The translations under genes were made by a program, and so were the position numbers. From Enteropsectra breve (Eukaryota; Microsporidia), in assembly GCA_024243835.1 (NCBI GenBank), contig JALPMN010000570.1:1-20796 (forward strand): a DNA stretch of 20,796 nucleotides, read 5' to 3'. Position 1 is the first letter of the stretch, and each line of letters opens with the position of its first letter. The notes under the pieces were generated by a model. That model made no database searches and was not told where the DNA came from. It saw nothing but the letters and a program-made list of their open reading frames with translations. This document shows positions 15,852 through 20,796 of the stretch, in pieces.

Positions 15852-16437
15852 CTATGATTTGATTAAATATGTTAAGATATTTTAATTAGCTTATAAAACA
15901 CTAACCTGCACAGCATTTTAGCCTTAAATTAAATAATCTTTTTAAATGAATCACCAAATCGTAAAAATTATAGGTATAGAAACAGATATTAATTCTTCTT
16001 TTCTTCGCTTTATTTTTTCATTTGAAATTGCTAAATTTGCACACTAATCTTTATCTCTTGAGCATATAGCTCTGGGATTGTCGCATGCCTTATTCCTTGC
16101 GATGTAATAAACTTTAATTCTGTGTAGTTTTAAACCAGAAGAATAAACATATATCTAGACACAATGATTTTAAAAACTTGCGTTTAGATATTTAAAGCTT
16201 GTTTAGTATAAGTCTATATATTACGAATGTTGATTGGAGCCAGTATATTCTTCTAGAAATAAAGCACAAAATGTGTCTGGAATAACGAAACTAAAAGGGC
16301 TGCAACATCACTTTGTATGGTGCTACTTGAAAGAATTTCACTTGATTTTTTTAAAACCACTTCAAAATTAAGAATTTTATATTTAACCCACTTCAAAATT
16401 AAGTATTTTATTGATTTACGCTAATTTTTTACCTCAG
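15852..16437. other. Intergenic stretch with small duplications near its right end
   Basis: No gene is recognised. A 31-bp direct duplication lies at 16352-16411, and a 17-bp duplication at 16420-16449 reaches into the next gene's stop codon. Confidence 0.55.
16352..16411 (+). repeat. 31-bp direct duplication
   Basis: The core CCACTTCAAAATTAAG followed by (A/T)ATTTTAT occurs at 16357 and again at 16388. It is noncoding. Confidence 0.85.
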
Positions 16438-16449
16438 CTAATTTTTTAC
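16420..16449 (+). repeat. 17-bp tandem duplication across a stop codon
   Basis: GCTAATTTTTTAC occurs at 16420 and 16437. The right copy contains the TAG (minus strand, 16440-16438) of the coiled-coil gene; the left copy is downstream of it. Confidence 0.8.
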
Positions 16450-17157
16450 AGGGTGTTCAGAGTTATACTTCTTGCGTTTTTTGATAAGTTCAAGAGAATC
16501 GGCTATCTTTGCTAAATATATAGAGTCTTTATAACATTTTGCTCTGTGTTTTTCTCTTGCCTTATTTATTGCAGAATTACGAATATTATTCCTCTCGGCA
16601 TCACTCACTGTACTTTTTCCAGAATTTTGTATACTCAAACGTTCCATTGCCTCAGCAACAGCCGTTTTCTCTACCTTACGACGACCAAAGAGTCTATCTT
16701 CCATAAACTGAAGATGCGCCTTTATCTCATATCTCAGCTCTTTGTATGCCTGGCATATCTCCTTGATTTGGTAGTCACACTCTGTCTCCAGCAGTTTGCA
16801 GACCGAATTAGCCTCCTTCAGTTCTCTTATCACTTTATTTTCGTTCCGTAAAAATTCTTTAGAATATCCATGGGCCTGTAAAAACTCATCATCTCTCAGG
16901 ATATTGGCTGCCTGGGAAATAGCCTCATCCACTTGTTTTTTGCATTTAGGGCAATTTAAATAGATAAAATATTGTTCGGCTAATACTTGGATGTTTGCTT
17001 CTCCTTCAACAGCCATTATCCTTAGAAACACCTTTCGCCTGTCTGCATTGCACAGATTTTCCAGGAAGTATTTTTTGCCTTTCACCACATATGCTTCTCC
17101 TTCCTCCTCCGTGCTTAGGTGAGCCCAGGCCATGAGCTCCTTGATAAAATCTTCCAT
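16438..17157 (-). CDS. Coiled-coil protein with a single CxxC motif, unknown function
   Basis: I do not recognise this 239-aa protein. It is largely helical. Residues 1-65 are amphipathic and mixed in charge, CPKC at 69-72 could bind metal with partners elsewhere, and a long coiled coil runs from about 75 to 155 (DEAIS..., NKVIRELKEAN, YKELRYEIKAHLQ). A basic patch FGRRK (157-161) follows, and the C-terminus (198-232) is rich in Lys and Arg. No signal peptide or membrane segment is seen. The bases before the ATG (CGAAAAAAGCCAG) lack a CCC element, so the start is less certain than for its neighbours. The 3' end carries a 17-bp duplication that includes the stop codon. Confidence 0.7.
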   Translation of the reverse strand: MEDFIKELMAWAHLSTEEEGEAYVVKGKKYFLENLCNADRRKVFLRIMAVEGEANIQVLAEQYFIYLNCPKCKKQVDEAISQAANILRDDEFLQAHGYSKEFLRNENKVIRELKEANSVCKLLETECDYQIKEICQAYKELRYEIKAHLQFMEDRLFGRRKVEKTAVAEAMERLSIQNSGKSTVSDAERNNIRNSAINKAREKHRAKCYKDSIYLAKIADSLELIKKRKKYNSEHPVKN

Positions 17158-17908
17158 CTGGCTTTTTTCGATACCATTACTATGAGCTTCTTTTATATCA
17201 TTTAGATTATTTCTCTACATATGGTTGATAAAGTATAATTTATTTATAGAAAAATAAATTTTTTATCATTAAATCCATTACAGGAAAAAAATCTAAATGA
17301 TAGAAAAGAAGCTATGCTTCAAAGAGATTATTTAGTTAAGACAAGCTTGATCATTCAACTAGATATTTCTCTGATAAAAAGTATAGATTTTGCCAACTAA
17401 GTATAAAACATGCAAGATGCTTTCATCAGCTATACCTGCTGCTATAATATTAGAAGAAATGTAGCGCTTCAAAGCCATGCTTAAAGAATCTAAAAGCACT
17501 CACTCATGCTGTGTCATTAAAATGGGCAGTTTAAATGATTTGTGCATGATTTGATTCTTCTTACAAGAAGTTCATTTTTTCTTTTTATTTCTTTTAAAAT
17601 CCATTGAATGCCCCTTGTCACTCTACAATCGATTAACAGTAAATTTAATAGTAAGCTTTTAAATTTATTTAACATAGTATCTTTTAAGCATGTATCCATT
17701 GCATTTTCCTTCTGCGGATATTTTAAGCTAAAAAACAAGGAATGAACATAAGGCCTATTTGAAGCAGAACATCTCTATTAGAAGGAGAATTATAGGAAAT
17801 AAGACTTGAAGTTTCTGCTGAACTAAGATATTCATTTGCTGAATAGCGCTTTGGCCCAAAAATAATTGTTGGCATCTGCAAAATTTTTAAAAATTTTTAT
17901 ATCCCTCA
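17158..17908. other. Intergenic stretch upstream of eS12
   Basis: A minus-strand frame at 17738-17517 would need a TTG start and has no start element or recognisable domain, so it is not called. The right edge (17881-17905) is the promoter of eS12. Confidence 0.5.
17881..17908 (+). promoter_or_regulatory. Strong start element of the ribosomal protein gene
   Basis: Two AAATTTTTA-type runs in tandem, then TATATCCCTCA directly before the ATG. CCC is at 17903-17905. This is the clearest example of the start signature in the window. Confidence 0.7.
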
Positions 17909-18286
17909 ATGAATACCGAATCTTATGAAATGGGTGAAATGACCAGAGAGAGCGCTCTTAAAGAGCTTTTTACTGTCTCCAAAAATCACAGACAGCTTGC
18001 CGTTGGTGCTGCTGAGGTGGTAAAGACACTCGCCAGAGCCGGTGAAAACGCACACGATGCCATGAAGGTTGTTGTTTTGGCCAACGATCTCCAGAACGAG
18101 CTCAAGGCTGTTGTTCTCAGCCTCTGTGAGAGCAAGAAAATAACCACCATATTGCTTGACGACAGAAAGGCACTCGGAGAGCTTGTTTCTGGATCTTCAA
18201 AGAAGGGATGCGGAGCAGTTGGCATAAAACAGTTTATTGGAGAGAGCAAGGAGAAGGCATTCATAATTAACTCAGCTATGAATTAA
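17909..18286 (+). CDS. RPS12: Small ribosomal subunit protein eS12
   Basis: eS12 is a structural protein of the 40S subunit, located near its beak, with an L7Ae-type fold. The 125 aa are slightly shorter than the usual 130-145. The N-terminal tail (1-12) is followed by SALKELF and HRQLAVGAAEVVKTLAR, the first helices, and by AMKVVVLANDLQ (residues 50-61), the eS12 counterpart of LCVLASNCD. Next come VVLSLCESKKITTILLDDRKALGELVSG, which parallels [23 protein letters not shown] in human eS12, and the CGAVGIKQFIGES element matching CSCVVVKDYGKES. The C-terminus keeps a short KEKAFIINSA helix. Archaeal L7Ae and Snu13 relatives lack the DDRKALGE region in this form, so eS12 is preferred. No intron is seen. 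Confidence 0.88.
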   Translation: MNTESYEMGEMTRESALKELFTVSKNHRQLAVGAAEVVKTLARAGENAHDAMKVVVLANDLQNELKAVVLSLCESKKITTILLDDRKALGELVSGSSKKGCGAVGIKQFIGESKEKAFIINSAMN

Positions 18287-18937
18287 AAAATATAAAATTT
18301 ATTTAGAAAATATACAGTAGTTTTATCTTCAATGATACGAGTAATTTTGTGGATATATTTGTTATACAATATTTTAGAGTGTATTTCCTATAATTTGCGG
18401 ATTGTAGCCTTTATATTCAAAAAAATTAAAGTATAATTTCTAGAGCAAAGTATAAGGCTATATATACTAGTGTTGAATATAGGAATAAAACTAGGCATAC
18501 AAATTATATAAACTAAAGATAATTCTTTGGAGGATTAAAATAACGAAGATTTTTTATATAGTCTAGTCGAGTAATAATGAATCTGATTTTTAACATTTGG
18601 GATTAGCACTAGATCTTTTGTTTTAAGCAAGGATTTGGAAGCATTAAACCGCCTACATTAAACAGTAAATTATAATATTCAATAGTTTAAATGAATTAGG
18701 AATTTAAAAGTTCATGTCTATTGCTCAAACATTATTAGCTTAATTTTTATGTGACTTCATGTAGAATAATAGAGAAGCTATGGATTTTTTGAAATATTTA
18801 AAATGTCATTTAAAATTCATTAATAACAGTGATGTAAGAAGTAAAATTAGTTAAAGTTCTTATAACATTCGCTACATCCCATATATTAACATCTGCTAAT
18901 CAAAATTAATATTCTGGAAAAGCTCCCGAAAATTTTC
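18287..18937. other. Intergenic stretch between two plus-strand genes
   Basis: No open frame, tRNA or repeat stands out in these 650 AT-rich bases. The last 15 carry CCC at 18925-18927, the start element of the next gene. Confidence 0.55.
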
Positions 18938-20796
18938 ATGAAACATCAAAAAACTGATCAAATAGCTATTGATAGCAACAGAGAGGAAGAACTGTCCGTT
19001 TGTAAAGAAGGCCTGCACTACTCAAACGATAGCGATAAGATTTCTTCCCGGATGGATATTATTAGCTTAAAAGAATTGATGGCGAATGAGAACACCATAG
19101 AAATGGACCGCACATTTGTGAATAGTAGTGATATGGACAATAGTTTTATGAGTGATACTGTTAATTCTACATTTCAGTTCGGCCACAACAGTGATAGTTT
19201 CAAGAGCAGAACTTCTTGTGCAAATAATGCAAAAAGTTCATACAGAAAAAGGATCCTGGGCAAGAACAAGCCCTCTAGGAGGTCCAAATCCGTAAAAAGA
19301 TACTTGCTTCTTATAGTACTTTTATTATTGTTGATGCTATTATCTCTGTTGTTCTTAAGATGGAATATAATGCCAGAACTCAGTAAAAGGAAGTTTTCTA
19401 CTGAAAGCCAAAATAAGCAATGTGCAAAATTTGGAAGTACAAAGGAGCAAGAAATAACTAATCGCCCGACTCCAGAAAATAGTCTAAAAGATGAAGTAGG
19501 TAGTGAATGTATATTGGATAGCACTTCAGATGAAATTGAGAAGAGGGTTGATGAGGACCCTCCAAAAGAAAATTACATTGAAAGTGAATATGAAGATATT
19601 CCAGAGCAGGTTGTTGTAGACGAAAAAGAAATAGTCTCTAGTGAAGATAAATCTGCTGAATTAGAACAAACATATGATTTTGAAAGTTCTGAAGAGGCCT
19701 ACTCAAATGAAGTTAATGAGCTTGAATCTAATGAGCTTGAATCTCATGAGCTCAGCAAAGAACATGAAGTTACAGTTGGAGTTGAGTATCATACTAAAGA
19801 TAAAGAACATGACAATATTTTCGAATCGGTAAAAATAGATGAAAGTACGAATGAAATGAAAGAAAAAGAAGATATAAGGGCAAGTATTCACAAGGAAACT
19901 GTGAATAATAGCGTTGTAAGTAACAATGTGGCTATTGAAAATCAGGTAATTGAGTTAATGCGAGGATTGAAAAAAAATAAGACCAAAGTTTCTAAAATAA
20001 AAACTAAGCATCTTCAAAGTAATCAAGCATCAGAAATGCCTATTAAAACCCGAAAAACTAAATCTGAATGGAAGGCCCACTCTAGCAACTTCAAGGGTTT
20101 TCGGTTCATAAAAAGTAAGGAAAGCATCTTAAATGTTATTGCAGAAACAAGTGCTAAAAAAGTAAGCGATATACAGCAGGAACATAATTCCTCCAGTAAT
20201 AAAAAGGATACTAATGAAAATAATGGAATAAGCGATATACAGCAGGATCATGATGACGCCAGTAATAAAATAAGCGATATACAGCAGGATCATAATGACT
20301 CCAGTAATAAAGAGGCTACTAATGAAAATTTAAAAAGCTTCAAATTTATGAGTGACAGTAGTGGAAATACAACTGAGTCTGGTTCTAAAAGAAATGATAA
20401 GACAAATGGTGTTGTTGGCAAGGATAAAATTAAATGTAAGATAAAGAATAAAACTAAAGGCCCGAGTAGAATTAAAATCAAAAGAACAGATTTGGAAGTC
20501 TTACATGTCGAAATGAGTGAAAAGATAGCAGATAAAAGCAAAATATCGGTTTGTTGTTGCAAGAATGATTTAATATCCAATGAAGATGCAATTCAGATTA
20601 ATGAAAATCCACATTGCAGTGAGTTAAGTGAAGAGAATACTCAAAGCATCGAAAATGCGATTTTATCCGCCGAAAGTACTGAGAGTGAGTCAAATGAAGA
20701 TTCGAGTAGCGTGAAAAGTTTAAACTTAAATGACGTATACAGAGAACCAGCCTTCACGACAGACACAGATAATTCAGGGCATACGAATCCTAAAGT
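18938..20796 (+). CDS. Large acidic single-pass membrane protein, 3' end beyond the window
   Basis: From ATG 18938 the frame is open to the last base of the window (619 complete codons plus two bases), so this is a partial gene. CCC lies 10-12 nt before the ATG. Residues 1-121 are polar and Ser-rich and end in a basic stretch (KRILGKNKPSRRSKSVKR). A strongly hydrophobic helix follows at about 122-142 (YLLLIVLLLLLMLLSLLFL). With basic residues on its N-terminal side, it most likely has its N-terminus in the cytoplasm and its long tail outside or in the lumen. The tail is rich in Glu, Asp, Asn, Ser and Lys, is probably disordered, and has short repeats: ELES/ELES-type near residue 261 and three copies of a 14-residue unit (ISDIQQ(D/E)H...SNK) at about 409-458. 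One CCC cluster of cysteines lies near 540. I do not recognise it. Confidence 0.85.
   Translation, partial: MKHQKTDQIAIDSNREEELSVCKEGLHYSNDSDKISSRMDIISLKELMANENTIEMDRTFVNSSDMDNSFMSDTVNSTFQFGHNSDSFKSRTSCANNAKSSYRKRILGKNKPSRRSKSVKRYLLLIVLLLLLMLLSLLFLRWNIMPELSKRKFSTESQNKQCAKFGSTKEQEITNRPTPENSLKDEVGSECILDSTSDEIEKRVDEDPPKENYIESEYEDIPEQVVVDEKEIVSSEDKSAELEQTYDFESSEEAYSNEVNELESNELESHELSKEHEVTVGVEYHTKDKEHDNIFESVKIDESTNEMKEKEDIRASIHKETVNNSVVSNNVAIENQVIELMRGLKKNKTKVSKIKTKHLQSNQASEMPIKTRKTKSEWKAHSSNFKGFRFIKSKESILNVIAETSAKKVSDIQQEHNSSSNKKDTNENNGISDIQQDHDDASNKISDIQQDHNDSSNKEATNENLKSFKFMSDSSGNTTESGSKRNDKTNGVVGKDKIKCKIKNKTKGPSRIKIKRTDLEVLHVEMSEKIADKSKISVCCCKNDLISNEDAIQINENPHCSELSEENTQSIENAILSAESTESESNEDSSSVKSLNLNDVYREPAFTTDTDNSGHTNPK
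20162..20311 (+). repeat. In-frame 42-bp repeats in the large acidic protein
   Basis: Copies at 20162-20203, 20228-20269 and 20270-20311 encode (V/I)SDIQQ(E/D)H then a variable pair and (A/S)SNK. Copies 1 and 3 are each followed by a short TNEN stretch, which suggests a larger compound unit. Confidence 0.88.

Noticed and set aside
17517..17738. 73-codon minus-strand frame
   Set aside because: Begins at TTG, has no start element and no recognisable domain.
1..20796. CRISPR arrays, rRNA genes and bacterial operon features
   Set aside because: None seen. The only regular tandem arrays are minisatellite-type, and the genes are eukaryotic.

Overview
The window looks like nuclear DNA of a microsporidian that is not one of the very compact Encephalitozoon-type species. 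The base composition is AT-rich and no introns are needed to read any gene. Genes are short and include trimmed versions of universal eukaryotic proteins: ribosomal eS12 of 125 aa, a minimal E2 enzyme of 148 aa, a minimal thioredoxin and Hop2. Most starts are preceded within about 15 nt by a CCC or CCCC element, usually with an AAATTTT-like run just upstream. That start-site signature is described for Microsporidia. Gene spacing is loose, about 15 genes in 20.8 kb, and the gaps contain decayed genes and a dead DNA transposon. I cannot name the genus.

Layout. 504-1919 (+) encodes a divergent WD40-like protein and 3200-3889 (+) encodes Hop2. Between and after them, on the minus strand, lies a dispersed family of four-pass membrane proteins: 2813-2295, 4958-4431, 6408-5896, 7569-6930 (broken), 8691-8053 and 9903-9265. 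All share an MSF(F/Y)...KNL.D(Y/F)...WF motif before the first membrane segment and a (Q)(L/T).HA..(T/S)P-like tail. The adjacent copies fall into a short form (4.4-7.6 kb) and a long form (8.0-9.9 kb, with a distant degenerate long form at 2.3-2.8 kb). A degraded C-terminal piece resembling a sphingomyelinase-type phosphoesterase lies inside the array at 6591-6890.

The second half holds several genes: a 633-aa protein with a membrane tail (12594-10693, -), a small ARM/HEAT-like helical protein (13525-12965, -), a Rad6-like ubiquitin-conjugating enzyme (13826-14272, +), a CPPC thioredoxin (14824-14459, -), a coiled-coil CxxC protein (17157-16438, -) and eS12 (17909-18286, +). At the right edge a long acidic single-pass membrane protein starts at 18938 and stays open to the end of the window (at least 619 codons). 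An 888-bp pogo/Tigger-like element with TA duplications and remains of its helix-turn-helix domain sits at 14962-15849.

How it fits together. The housekeeping genes are independent single units, not operons. The membrane family is the accessory, expanding and decaying part of the window. Its copies were apparently duplicated together with their promoters and with poly(A) signals overlapping their stop codons. This family is the best candidate here for an undescribed, probably lineage-specific system. Its function cannot be read from the sequence.
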